Positions 25,039 to 32,539 are shown, counted from the first letter of the stretch. The stretch is DNA of 34,611 nt from Desulfobacula sp. (GCA_028280105.1 JANQML010000205.1:1-34611), one strand, 5' to 3'. The notes: generated by a model not told the origin, from the letters alone. Numbers and translations: made by a program.

Positions 25039-26271
25039 ATGGATATGTCTGCTCCCTTGGAACACCCTTTGACGTTTACCAAGAGTTTCACCCGGCAGGA
25101 ACCCATTTCCGGACCGGCCATTGACAATGCCCTGGAAGTGTTGCGGTCCGGCCGGCTTCACCGGTACAATGTGGTCAAGGACGAGGCCTCCCAGACCGCG
25201 CTGCTGGAAAAAGAGTTTGCCCAGTACATGGGCTCCCGGTACTGCCTGGCGTGTGCCTCCTGCGGCAGCGCCATGTATTTGGCGTTGAAAAGCGCCGGAG
25301 TCCGGCCCGGGGATGGCGTGCTGTGCAATGCCTATACCCTGGCCCCGGTACCGGGCGCCATCCACAACACCGGGGCCGGCATCATCCTGGTGGAGATCAC
25401 GGATGACTATACCATTGATTTTGACGACCTGGCGGCCAAAGCGGCAGAAAAACATGTCAAGTGTTTCATGATGTCCCACATGCGGGGACATATCGCCGAC
25501 ATGGACCGGATCCTGGAAATCTGCCGGCAGTACGGGATTACGCTGATCGAAGACTGCGCCCACACCATGGGGGCAAGGTGGAACGGCCGGTTGTCCGGAT
25601 CGTTTGGCACGGCCGCCTGCTTCAGCACCCAGACCTACAAGCACATGAACTCCGGAGAGGGGGGCCTGCTGGTCACGGATGATCCGGACCTGATGGCCAG
25701 GGCCATCATCTATTCCGGGTCCTACATGAATTACGATCTGCACCTGTCCCGGCCGGACAACGCCGTGTTCGAATCGATCCGGGAACTGGTGCCCAACTAC
25801 TCCTGCCGCATGGACGACCTGAGGGCCGCTATTCTCAGGCCCCAGCTGGAGATCCTGGATGACCAGTGCCAAAGGTGGAACCGGCGGTATCAGCTCCTGG
25901 AGTCCCGGCTGAACCGGATCCCGGGCCTCACCTGTCCGCAAAGGCACACGAAAGAACAGTATGTGGGCAGCTCCATCCAGTTCAACCTGCACACGGACGA
26001 TCCCGCTTTGATCCGCCGGTTTCTGGATACCTGTCTTTCACGGGGTGTGGCACTCAAGTGGTTCGGCAACAAACGGCCGGTGGGATTCACCAGTGCCTAC
26101 AGCAGCTGGAAATATTTTGACAATCTGCCGAAATTGCCCAATACCGACCGTATTTTGGCCGGGATGTGCGACATGCGGATTCCGCTGACCTTTGAGATGG
26201 CGGATTGTGAACGGATCGCACAGATCATCGCGGATGTGGCGGCCCAGGTGCTGCCTGCCGACCCTGATTGA
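25039..26271 (+). CDS. DegT/DnrJ/EryC1-family PLP aminotransferase
   Basis: This 410-residue PLP enzyme belongs to the sugar-aminotransferase (DegT) family. Key parts are ACASCGSAMYLALKSAGVRPGD (cofactor phosphate loop), IEDCAHTMGARWNG (the Asp that contacts the pyridine nitrogen) and CFSTQTYKHMNSGEGGLLVT with the PLP Lys201. Family members usually transaminate keto sugars. Here it lies between hpsN (22 bases upstream) and cuyA, so it probably makes or recycles an amino sulfonate. Candidates are cysteate from sulfopyruvate, or cysteinolate from the 2-keto form of DHPS, which is ketose-like. No sugar biosynthesis genes are nearby. The specific substrate is inference. Confidence 0.85.
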   Translation: MDMSAPLEHPLTFTKSFTRQEPISGPAIDNALEVLRSGRLHRYNVVKDEASQTALLEKEFAQYMGSRYCLACASCGSAMYLALKSAGVRPGDGVLCNAYTLAPVPGAIHNTGAGIILVEITDDYTIDFDDLAAKAAEKHVKCFMMSHMRGHIADMDRILEICRQYGITLIEDCAHTMGARWNGRLSGSFGTAACFSTQTYKHMNSGEGGLLVTDDPDLMARAIIYSGSYMNYDLHLSRPDNAVFESIRELVPNYSCRMDDLRAAILRPQLEILDDQCQRWNRRYQLLESRLNRIPGLTCPQRHTKEQYVGSSIQFNLHTDDPALIRRFLDTCLSRGVALKWFGNKRPVGFTSAYSSWKYFDNLPKLPNTDRILAGMCDMRIPLTFEMADCERIAQIIADVAAQVLPADPD

Positions 26272-26415
26272 CAACCACGGCCCGGGACCGCAGCCGGGGA
26301 TAAAACCATTAGCTGCCGGGAATCCGCTTAACACCGGATCCTTAACGCGATCTTTCCATTACCATCATAAAAGGAACCCCCTCCTTAAAAACCCATTAAA
26401 ATATAAGGAATTCCC

Positions 26416-27417
26416 ATGAACTTTACACGATTTCCCAGACGCAAATATATTCAGACCCCCACGGTCATCGAACCCATGCCGGCATTGAGCCGGGCTTTGG
26501 GAGGAAATGTCAACCTGTTTGTCAAACGCGACGACCAGCTGCCAGGCGCTGCCGGGGGAAACAAAACCCGGAAACTGGAATTCTGCATTGCCGATGCCCT
26601 GGAAAATGACGCCAACACCATCATCACATGCGGAGCCGTGCAGTCCAACCACTGCCGCCTGACCCTGGCCTGGGCCGTTAAAGAGGACCTGGACTGTCAC
26701 CTGGTGCTGGAAGAACGGGTCAAAGGCTCTTATAAGAAAGAAGCCAGCGGCAACAATTTTCTGTTTGAACTCATGGGTGTCAAAAGCATTGAGGTGGTGC
26801 CCGGCGGCACGGACATGATGGCGGCCATGGAAAAAAAAGCCGAGGCCTTGAAAGCGGAAGGCAGACATCCCTATATCATTCCCGGCGGTGCCTCCAATGC
26901 CATCGGGGCTTTGGGATATGCCTCGTGTGCCGCGGAAACCATGGCCCAGCTCAATGACATGCACCTGAACATCGACCACCTGGTGGTGCCGTCCGGTTCC
27001 GCCGGGACCCACGCGGGCATGGTGGTGGGCATGACCGCCATGGAGACGGGCATCCCGGTGAGCGGCATGAATGTGTCCCGGGAAAAGACGGTCCAGGAGG
27101 AGATCGTCTACAAACTGGCAAAAGAGACCGCGGCCAAACTGGGGATGGAAAAGGGTATTCCCCGTGAAAAAGTAGTCTGTTTTGACCAGTATGTGGGGCC
27201 GGGATATTCCATTCCCACGGACAGCATGGTGGAGGCGGTGGAACTGTTTGCCCGGACCGAAGCGATTCTGCTGGATCCGGTTTACTCCGGCAAAACTGCA
27301 GCCGGCCTCATCGACCTGGTCAGAAAAGACCATTTTGCCTCCGGCGCCAATGTGCTGTTTCTTCATACGGGAGGATCACCGGCCCTGTTTGCCTACATGG
27401 ATTCCTTCCGGAAGTGA
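26416..27417 (+). CDS. cuyA: L-cysteate sulfo-lyase-like PLP enzyme (CuyA)
   Basis: This 333-residue PLP enzyme belongs to the ACC deaminase/D-cysteine desulfhydrase family. The PLP Lys is Lys50 in GGNKTRKLEF. TCGAVQSNHCRLT and PSGSAGTHAGMVVGM are also family blocks. The segments VLEERVKGSY, ASGNNFLFELMGV and VVPGGTDMMAAM match the CuyA branch, as recalled from the Silicibacter (Ruegeria) enzyme, rather than DcyD. CuyA splits L-cysteate into pyruvate, ammonia and sulfite. No sulfite exporter (CuyZ/TauE type) follows, in line with sulfite being reduced by the cell. A D-cysteine desulfhydrase activity cannot be ruled out. AAGGAA precedes the ATG; the gap to the aminotransferase is about 145 bases. 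Confidence 0.8.
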   Translation: MNFTRFPRRKYIQTPTVIEPMPALSRALGGNVNLFVKRDDQLPGAAGGNKTRKLEFCIADALENDANTIITCGAVQSNHCRLTLAWAVKEDLDCHLVLEERVKGSYKKEASGNNFLFELMGVKSIEVVPGGTDMMAAMEKKAEALKAEGRHPYIIPGGASNAIGALGYASCAAETMAQLNDMHLNIDHLVVPSGSAGTHAGMVVGMTAMETGIPVSGMNVSREKTVQEEIVYKLAKETAAKLGMEKGIPREKVVCFDQYVGPGYSIPTDSMVEAVELFARTEAILLDPVYSGKTAAGLIDLVRKDHFASGANVLFLHTGGSPALFAYMDSFRK

Positions 27418-27426
27418 TATTACCCC

Positions 27427-27454
27427 GGGGCCGCCCTTTTTCGGGGGCGGCCCC
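27427..27454 (+). terminator. GC-rich stem-loop at the end of the sulfonate operon
   Basis: GGGGCCGCCC and GGGCGGCCCC form a perfect 10-base-pair stem around an 8-base loop (TTTTTCGG), 10 bases after the cuyA stop. No T-run follows, so it may act as a transcript-end stabiliser or a two-way barrier to the convergent CGNR gene rather than a classical terminator. Confidence 0.55.
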
Positions 27455-27527
27455 GCAAGCAGTGCAATGCCAACCCGAGATGAGTTGTTTGATTAAATGA
27501 TTTTTGAAATCTTTTCCGGGTCGTTTC

Positions 27528-28133
27528 CTATCTTTCTTTCTTCCGGCCATAAAACTGCCGGGCCTTATGCTTGTTGCCGCAGGTTGCCATGGAGCACCAG
27601 CGGCGGCGGTTATTGGGGCTGCTGTCCAGAAAAAGCCAGCCGCACCGGGGCCCCGGGCATTGTTTGATTCGTTTTTTTAAGGGCGAGATTAAGAGTTCAG
27701 CAGCCGAGTAAGCAACCGGCGCCTCAATCCACGACAGATCATGACTCCGGCAGACAAAATTGAGATCTTTTTCCGTTACTGTCATGACAAGACCGCCGGT
27801 CTGTCTGAGGCATTGGTTGAAAAGGGCAAGGGTTGCCGGGTCCGGCGGCTGGGCTGAGACAAACAACTGCCTTAACATGTAACGGAACTGATGCAGCCGC
27901 GCCATCCTCGGATCGGTTTTCCGATTGGTTGGATCCAAAGAATCCGCCTCCCCTGGAAAGCGGATCAGGCCAACCCTCACCCCCCAGGCCAATACCTGGG
28001 AAAAATCAGTTAACCGGTCATCCACCGAATCCATATCCAGCCAGTTGGTTGTATTGATAAAATCGAGGCACAGACGGCCTCCGACCATGGCCATCTCATT
28101 GATTGCCGGAAGATTTCTCTGTGACGCACCCAT
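27528..28133 (-). CDS. CGNR zinc-finger (ABATE-domain) transcriptional regulator
   Basis: This protein of about 201 residues has the N-terminal ABATE stress-response domain, opening with VGGRLCLDFINTTNW. The C-terminal CGNR zinc finger reads CPGPRCGWLFLDSSPNNRRR followed by WCSMATCGNKHKARQFYGR, with four Cys as zinc ligands. CGNR proteins are poorly characterised DNA-binding regulators. The ATG at 28133 has GGAGG 5 bases upstream. An ATG 30 bases earlier has GGAGG 15 bases upstream and looks worse. It is divergent from azlCD and probably regulates these; repeated TATAACCTCCAT elements lie in its leader. Confidence 0.85.
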   Translation of the reverse strand: MGASQRNLPAINEMAMVGGRLCLDFINTTNWLDMDSVDDRLTDFSQVLAWGVRVGLIRFPGEADSLDPTNRKTDPRMARLHQFRYMLRQLFVSAQPPDPATLALFNQCLRQTGGLVMTVTEKDLNFVCRSHDLSWIEAPVAYSAAELLISPLKKRIKQCPGPRCGWLFLDSSPNNRRRWCSMATCGNKHKARQFYGRKKER

Positions 28134-28197
28134 TATAACCTCCATTCCGGTTGACATTCCCATTTTTATTTTATATAACCTCCATAATGGTTATATA
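28134..28197. promoter_or_regulatory. repeat and palindrome cluster between the CGNR gene and azlC
   Basis: TATAACCTCCAT occurs twice as an exact direct repeat (28134-28145 and 28174-28185), 40 bases apart. The second copy is part of the perfect inverted repeat TATATAACC-N8-GGTTATATA (28172-28197). The first copy covers the ribosome binding site of the CGNR gene. This is the pattern of an operator array and suggests autorepression, with control of azlCD too. Confidence 0.5.
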
Positions 28198-28268
28198 GAT
28201 TTTATACCATAATGCAACTGTTAAACCCAAATCCACCTCAAGTTTTTGTTTAAAAGAAGAAGGATTCA

Positions 28269-28973
28269 ATGCCCTTTTTTGCCGAAAAAAAAGCTACGTT
28301 TACCCTGAACGGCACAATTCGGGGTGCAAAGACCATCTGGCCGGTGGCTGTGGCCGCTCTGCCCTTTGGCATCACTTTCGGGGTATCTGCCGGGGAAGCC
28401 GGGCTTCCCGCTTCAACCACTCTTTCCATGAGTGTGCTGGTCTTTTCAGGTGCGGCTCAGTTTGCAGTTCTTGACCTCTGGTCGGACACGGTTCTCTTGT
28501 TCCCGCTGGTGCTCGCCCTGCTGGCTGTAAACGCCCGGAACATTATCATGGGGGTATCGGTTTATCCCTGGATCGGCCGGCTCTCCAAATATAAAATCGC
28601 CATGATAACTTCCGTGTTAACCGATGCCAACTGGGCTGTTTCCATGGACGCTCATGGGAAAGGCGAGCGGGATGCCGGGATCCTTCTGGGCAGCGGTTTG
28701 CTGCTCTGGCTGACCTGGGTGGCAGGTACGGGGATCGGCGTCTTTTTTACCGGTTTTACCGTCTCACCGGAATCCCTGGGTCTGGATCTTTTGATGCCGG
28801 TCTTTTTCATTACGGTCCTGATCGGGATGGGAAAACAAAAAGGCGTGTTCATACCATGGACGGCAGCAGCAGTTGTCTCTCTTATCACTTCATATCTGGT
28901 CCCGGGAAGCTGGTACATCATCACCGGTGCCCTGGCCGGTGGGATTGCGGGGGTGTGCCGTGATATCCGTTGA
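28269..28973 (+). CDS. azlC: AzlC-family branched-chain amino acid / small-molecule exporter subunit
   Basis: This 234-residue inner-membrane protein has about 6-7 helices and the AzlC signature blocks: PVAVAALPFGITFGVSAGEAGL, SVLVFSGAAQFAVL and LLAVNARNIIMGVSVYPWI. With AzlD it forms a two-part exporter, best known for branched-chain amino acids and their analogues. AAGAAGG lies 5 bases before the ATG. The gene is divergent from the CGNR regulator and overlaps azlD by 14 bases. Export of an amino-acid-like sulfonate intermediate is conceivable given the neighbours, but nothing in the sequence shows it. Confidence 0.9.
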   Translation: MPFFAEKKATFTLNGTIRGAKTIWPVAVAALPFGITFGVSAGEAGLPASTTLSMSVLVFSGAAQFAVLDLWSDTVLLFPLVLALLAVNARNIIMGVSVYPWIGRLSKYKIAMITSVLTDANWAVSMDAHGKGERDAGILLGSGLLLWLTWVAGTGIGVFFTGFTVSPESLGLDLLMPVFFITVLIGMGKQKGVFIPWTAAAVVSLITSYLVPGSWYIITGALAGGIAGVCRDIR

Positions 28974-29262
28974 GTTGTCGCCCGTGGCAGCGGTTTTCAC
29001 CATGATGGTCATCACTTACATCACCCGAATTTCCGGGGTGATCATTATGGCCAGGGCCGGATGGAATAAAAGACTGGAAAAATTCTGCAACGCCCTGTCC
29101 GGTTCCGTCATTGTGGCGATTGTGGTTCCGGCAATTGTGTCCGGTGACGGTTCCTTCCGGTTGGCGGCCGGAATGGCCGCCGTTGTCATGGGGTTGACAA
29201 ACAACGCGCTTCTTGCCATGGGGGTCGGTGCGGTCACGGCATCCATTATCCGTATCCTTTAG
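28960..29262 (+). CDS. azlD: AzlD-family exporter subunit
   Basis: This 100-residue membrane protein has three to four hydrophobic segments and the AzlD features TMMVITYITRISGVIIM and FCNALSGSVIVAIVVPAIVS. The GTG at 28960 was chosen: it gives the normal AzlD length and a start at VISVELSP. The frame is open further upstream, but that part overlaps azlC and looks non-native. The 14-base overlap with azlC implies coupled translation, and the pair works as one exporter. Confidence 0.88.
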   Translation: MISVELSPVAAVFTMMVITYITRISGVIIMARAGWNKRLEKFCNALSGSVIVAIVVPAIVSGDGSFRLAAGMAAVVMGLTNNALLAMGVGAVTASIIRIL

Positions 29263-29282
29263 CCGTTATGCGTTTGCAATAA

Positions 29283-29301
29283 CCTCAGCGTTGCATAAAA
29301 A
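29283..29301 (+). repeat. copy 2 of the dispersed 19-base intergenic repeat
   Basis: CCTCAGCGTTGCATAAAAA lies just after azlD and before the sigma-54 activator gene. It matches the copy at 32179-32197 in 17 of 19 positions in inverted orientation. The two copies therefore bracket the activator-RhuM gene pair. Confidence 0.5.
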
Positions 29302-29379
29302 GTGAATACCCGATATAAATAAAACCCGATAGCTTGACGTCAGGGAAACGCCCCTGCTACCATTTAAAAAGGCTGAACA

Positions 29380-30750
29380 ATGCATCGAGAACTGAATATT
29401 GATCTGGGCGATCTGATCGGCAATCTGCCCGGAATGGCATTCCGTTGCCTTAACGACAGGGATCTGACCATTATTTATGCCTCCAAAGGTTCCCATGACC
29501 TTCTGGGATATGCGCCCAAGGATCTGATTGAAAAAAAAGCCTTCCGGAAAATTGTTCACAAAGACGATCTGGACGGGAATAAAGAGGTGTTGAACCGGTT
29601 ATCCGTCACCGCACCGCGTTACTGCCTGGTCTATCGGATCCAAACCTCCGGCGGATCGGACAAATGGGTGAGAGAAGAGGGGACCGGTATTTTTTCAGAC
29701 AGCGGAGAATTCAAGTTCATCGACGGCCTGCTCACGGATATCACCGACCATAAAACCGTTGAAATCGAACTGCAAAAACAAAACACCAGATTGAAGTCTT
29801 CCATGGGCCAGCGGTTTCGCCTGGAGCAACTCATCGGTAAAAGCAAGGCCATGCAACGGGTCTACGACCTGATCCTGAAACTGTCGGAAAAAGAATCCTC
29901 CGTCATCATTACCGGGGAATCGGGTACGGGAAAGGAGTTGGCTGCCCACGCCATCCATTCGTTGAGCAGCCGGAATCAGAAACGGTTTGTACCGGTCAAC
30001 TGCGGTGCCATTCCGGACACACTTCTGGAACGGGAGTTTTTCGGCCATAAAGAGGGCTCGTTCTCCGGTGCCACGTCTGACAAACCCGGATATCTCGAGC
30101 TGGCCAGGGGCGGCACCCTCTTTCTGGATGAAGTCGGAGAAATCTCCCTGAGCTTTCAGACAAAACTGCTCAGAGGGCTTGACGGCATCGGTTATACCCC
30201 TATTGGCGGACGGGACCTGAGGCAATCCGACTTTCGTCTGATCTGCGCCACCAACCGGGAATTGTCGGAACGGGTCCGCCAGGGTAAGATGAGAGAGGAT
30301 TTCTATTACCGGATCAATGTGGTGCCCCTTCATATGCCCCCGCTTCGGGAGCGGCAGGGGGACATCCCCTTGCTCATCGATCACTTTCTCAAAACAGATT
30401 CCGGCAGGCAGGGAAAAGACATGCCGACGCCGCTGCGGCTCAAGATGGAATCCTATTCCTGGCCCGGCAATGTCAGGGAAATGAAAAACGTGATCGACCG
30501 GTACCTGACCCTGGGGCAGCTTCATCTTGAGGACATGCTTTCCCATGCCGCGGACCCCCTGGCATTGGAGCCCCCCCATACCTCCGACCTGAGCCGGGCC
30601 ATGGACAGCTATGAACAGCGGCTCATCACGGCCGCCCTGGAAAAATGCCGGTGGAAAAAGGGTAAAACTGCAGATTTACTGGGCCTTTCCATGCGCACCC
30701 TCCAAAGAAAGCTTAAAAAACATGAATTAAACCGGGGAGGCGTTGAATGA
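29380..30750 (+). CDS. PAS-domain sigma-54-dependent transcriptional activator
   Basis: This 456-residue enhancer-binding protein has an N-terminal PAS domain (about 9-125) with no receiver domain, so it senses a small signal directly. The AAA+ domain follows (about 150-375): Walker A GESGTGKE (179-186), Walker B GGTLFLDE (244-251) and REDFYYRINVVPL. A Fis-type helix-turn-helix ends the protein (about 415-446, KTADLLGLSMRTLQRKLKK). The loop that contacts sigma-54, normally GAFTGA, reads GSFSGA (226-231), with Ser in place of both the first Ala and the Thr. A sigma-54-type promoter with upstream dyads lies before the sulfatase-fold gene downstream, the likely target. The stop overlaps the RhuM start by four bases. 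Confidence 0.9.
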   Translation: MHRELNIDLGDLIGNLPGMAFRCLNDRDLTIIYASKGSHDLLGYAPKDLIEKKAFRKIVHKDDLDGNKEVLNRLSVTAPRYCLVYRIQTSGGSDKWVREEGTGIFSDSGEFKFIDGLLTDITDHKTVEIELQKQNTRLKSSMGQRFRLEQLIGKSKAMQRVYDLILKLSEKESSVIITGESGTGKELAAHAIHSLSSRNQKRFVPVNCGAIPDTLLEREFFGHKEGSFSGATSDKPGYLELARGGTLFLDEVGEISLSFQTKLLRGLDGIGYTPIGGRDLRQSDFRLICATNRELSERVRQGKMREDFYYRINVVPLHMPPLRERQGDIPLLIDHFLKTDSGRQGKDMPTPLRLKMESYSWPGNVREMKNVIDRYLTLGQLHLEDMLSHAADPLALEPPHTSDLSRAMDSYEQRLITAALEKCRWKKGKTADLLGLSMRTLQRKLKKHELNRGGVE

Positions 30751-31820
30751 AGAGAGATAAAAACAAACAGCTTCAGAAAGTCGGGAAAAAAAAGGCTTCA
30801 ATTGTCCGACCTATTGCCCGGTCATCGGCTGCTGAATACCTGACCTTTGTTGCGGCAACCGGAAAAGGAGGCGTCGAGACAGTTTATGCCGATGAGAATA
30901 TCTGGATGACCCAGAAAATGATGGCCACACTCTATGACGTTGATGTCAGGACGGTTAACTATCATCTGAAAAAGATCTTCAGCGACAGTGAGTTAGAAGA
31001 GATTTCAGTTATCCGAAATTTTCGGATAACTGCCGCTGATGGTAAAAATTACAACACCAAGCATTACAATCTATATGCCATTATAGCCGTCGGGTACAAG
31101 GTCAACTCGGAACGCGCCGTGCAGTTCCGCAAATGGGCGACTCAGGTCATTCAGGAGTTCACCATCAAGGGATACACCATGGATGATGAACGTCTGAAAA
31201 ATGATGGTACTGTCCTCGGGAAAAAGTACTTTGAAGAGCAGCTCGAACGTATCCGGGAAATACGCCTTTCCGAGCGCAAGTTTTACCAGAAGATCACCGA
31301 TATCTACGCCACGTCCATCGACTATGATGTAACGGCTCAAGCCACCAAGCGGTTTTTTGCTGCGGTTCAGAATAAACTGCATTGGGCCATTCATGGTCAA
31401 ACGGCTGCCGAGGTGATTGTTGACCGGGCAGACCATCAGAAACAAAATATGGGGCTGACGACCTGGAAAGATGCTCCGAAAGGAAAAATCCAGAAGTTTG
31501 ATGTCAGCATAGCCAAAAACTATCTGACCGAAAATGAAATGGTGCAACTGACAAGGCTTGTGAACGCCTATCTGGATATCGCGGAAGATATGGCTTTTCG
31601 CCAGATCCCTATGACCATGCAGGACTGGGAAACACGCTTGAATAAATTCATCGAAGCCACTGATCGGGAAATTCTGCAGGATGCAGGGAAAGTGACCGCA
31701 GAAATCGCCAAAGCACATGCAGAAAGTGAATTTGAAAAATACCGCATCATTCAGGATCGGCTCTTTGAAAGTGACTTTGACCGGATGTTGAAACAGATTG
31801 AACACAAGGATGATGAATAG
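30747..31820 (+). CDS. RhuM-family protein
   Basis: This 357-residue protein is of the RhuM type, named from a Salmonella pathogenicity-island gene. Its function is unknown, but related proteins are common in mobile and defence-linked DNA. The N-terminal half (about 50-165) is the RhuM core: IWMTQKMMATLYDVDVRTVNYHLKKI looks like a helix-turn-helix, and SERAVQFRKWATQVIQEFTIKGYTMDDERL is the diagnostic block. The C-terminal half is helical and charged. The ATG overlaps the stop of the sigma-54 activator (ATGA), which implies one transcript and coupled translation. That is unusual for this family. Confidence 0.85.
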   Translation: MKRDKNKQLQKVGKKKASIVRPIARSSAAEYLTFVAATGKGGVETVYADENIWMTQKMMATLYDVDVRTVNYHLKKIFSDSELEEISVIRNFRITAADGKNYNTKHYNLYAIIAVGYKVNSERAVQFRKWATQVIQEFTIKGYTMDDERLKNDGTVLGKKYFEEQLERIREIRLSERKFYQKITDIYATSIDYDVTAQATKRFFAAVQNKLHWAIHGQTAAEVIVDRADHQKQNMGLTTWKDAPKGKIQKFDVSIAKNYLTENEMVQLTRLVNAYLDIAEDMAFRQIPMTMQDWETRLNKFIEATDREILQDAGKVTAEIAKAHAESEFEKYRIIQDRLFESDFDRMLKQIEHKDDE

Positions 31821-31834
31821 TTCATCCCGTTTTT
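31808..31834 (+). terminator. rho-independent terminator overlapping the RhuM stop codon
   Basis: GGATGA (31808-31813) pairs with TCATCC (31822-31827); alternatively GATGAA pairs with TTCATC around the TAG stop. TTTTT follows at 31830-31834. It would end the activator-RhuM transcript. Confidence 0.5.
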
Positions 31835-32227
31835 CTATGCAGAACTGTGGCGTTATTATGCAAACTGCTGTGACAGAAACATGCGGCAAACTCACGACAA
31901 AATTTGTGACATGGCCGTTTTCAGAAGGACAGGAACTTCCTTTTTGTCGATTAAGGTATAACAATGGTCTATCTACAAAAGGAAGTGATTGAAATAATAT
32001 GAGAAGGTGATGGAGACCTCCGCAATCCAGATACGTATAGATTACGGTTATTACATATGTCCGTCAGAATCCATACCGGAATGCATAAATGTCACCCCAG
32101 GTCCGTTCCAGCCCTTCAAAGCGATTTTCAGGCAATTATAACATGTTGTTGCCTAAAGTCATGACTCGCCGCTACATTTTTTTATGCAACGTTGGGGCAA
32201 AAAACTTTCCCTTTAAAAAACTGCCGC
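31835..32227. other. non-coding region between RhuM and the regulatory region of the sulfatase-fold gene
   Basis: No gene is supported here. The stretch has mixed composition and short open frames without ribosome binding sites. An imperfect dyad (GGCAA...TTGCC) lies near 32132-32154, and copy 3 of the dispersed repeat is at 32179-32197. It may be leftover DNA from the arrival of the activator-RhuM pair. Confidence 0.4.
32179..32197 (-). repeat. copy 3 of the dispersed 19-base intergenic repeat (inverted)
   Basis: On the minus strand this reads CCCCAACGTTGCATAAAAA, 18 of 19 identical to the copy at 6405-6423 and 17 of 19 to the copy at 29283-29301. Confidence 0.5.
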
Positions 32228-32259
32228 ATGTGTCGCATAACACGACACATAAGTCGCAT
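32228..32259. promoter_or_regulatory. upstream activator site I (perfect dyad plus half-site)
   Basis: ATGTGTCG-N7-CGACACAT (32228-32250) is a perfect 8+8 inverted repeat. The half-site GTCGCAT occurs at 32232-32238 and again at 32253-32259, 21 bases (two helical turns) apart. It lies about 190 bases before the -24 element, a normal distance for a sigma-54 enhancer. Confidence 0.6.
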
Positions 32260-32303
32260 CCCATCAACCACCTTTAAAATCCGTGAAAACGATTCCGCGC
32301 ACC

Positions 32304-32328
32304 GTCGTGACACGACATATCTGTCGTG
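32304..32328. promoter_or_regulatory. upstream activator site II (overlapping GTCGTG/CACGAC dyads)
   Basis: Three half-sites alternate: GTCGTG (32304-32309), CACGAC (32311-32316) and GTCGTG (32323-32328). They form two overlapping perfect dyads, GTCGTG-A-CACGAC and CACGACA-N4-TGTCGTG. The core matches the arms of site I. It lies about 100 bases before the -24 element. Confidence 0.65.
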
Positions 32329-32385
32329 CTTTTAATATCCCCCTACCTTGGGAAAGCATAACCAAAACAATAAAACACACTCTAA

Positions 32386-32398
32386 ATTCAAATCCTTG
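32386..32398 (+). promoter_or_regulatory. possible IHF site between enhancer and promoter
   Basis: ATTCAAATCCTTG matches the IHF consensus WATCAANNNNTTR with one mismatch. It sits in an AT-rich stretch between the activator sites and the -24/-12 promoter, where IHF would bend the DNA. Confidence 0.35.
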
Positions 32399-32426
32399 CA
32401 ATAAAAAACATCCCCTTTCATTCCCA

Positions 32427-32442
32427 TGGCACACTTGTTGAT
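32427..32442 (+). promoter_or_regulatory. sigma-54 (-24/-12) promoter of the sulfatase-fold operon
   Basis: TGGCACACTTGTTGAT matches TGGCAC-N5-TTGC except for A instead of C at the last -12 position. The GG is at 32428-32429 and the second element at 32438-32441 in the correct register. It lies about 100 bases before the start codon of the sulfatase-fold gene. Confidence 0.65.
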
Positions 32443-32539
32443 AAGACCTGCTGATAACTTAATAAAATTTTAAAACAAAACCGGGCCGGCACCACACGTT
32501 TAGCCGTTACCCGAAGATTAAACCGAGGAGAAAAAATAG

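Noticed and set aside
25030-25992. Open frame of 320 codons on the minus strand
   Set aside because: Antisense shadow of the DegT-family aminotransferase; rich in His, Gly and Gln with no domain pattern.
26365-27366. Open frame of 333 codons on the minus strand
   Set aside because: Antisense shadow of the CuyA-like gene, with the same unnatural composition.
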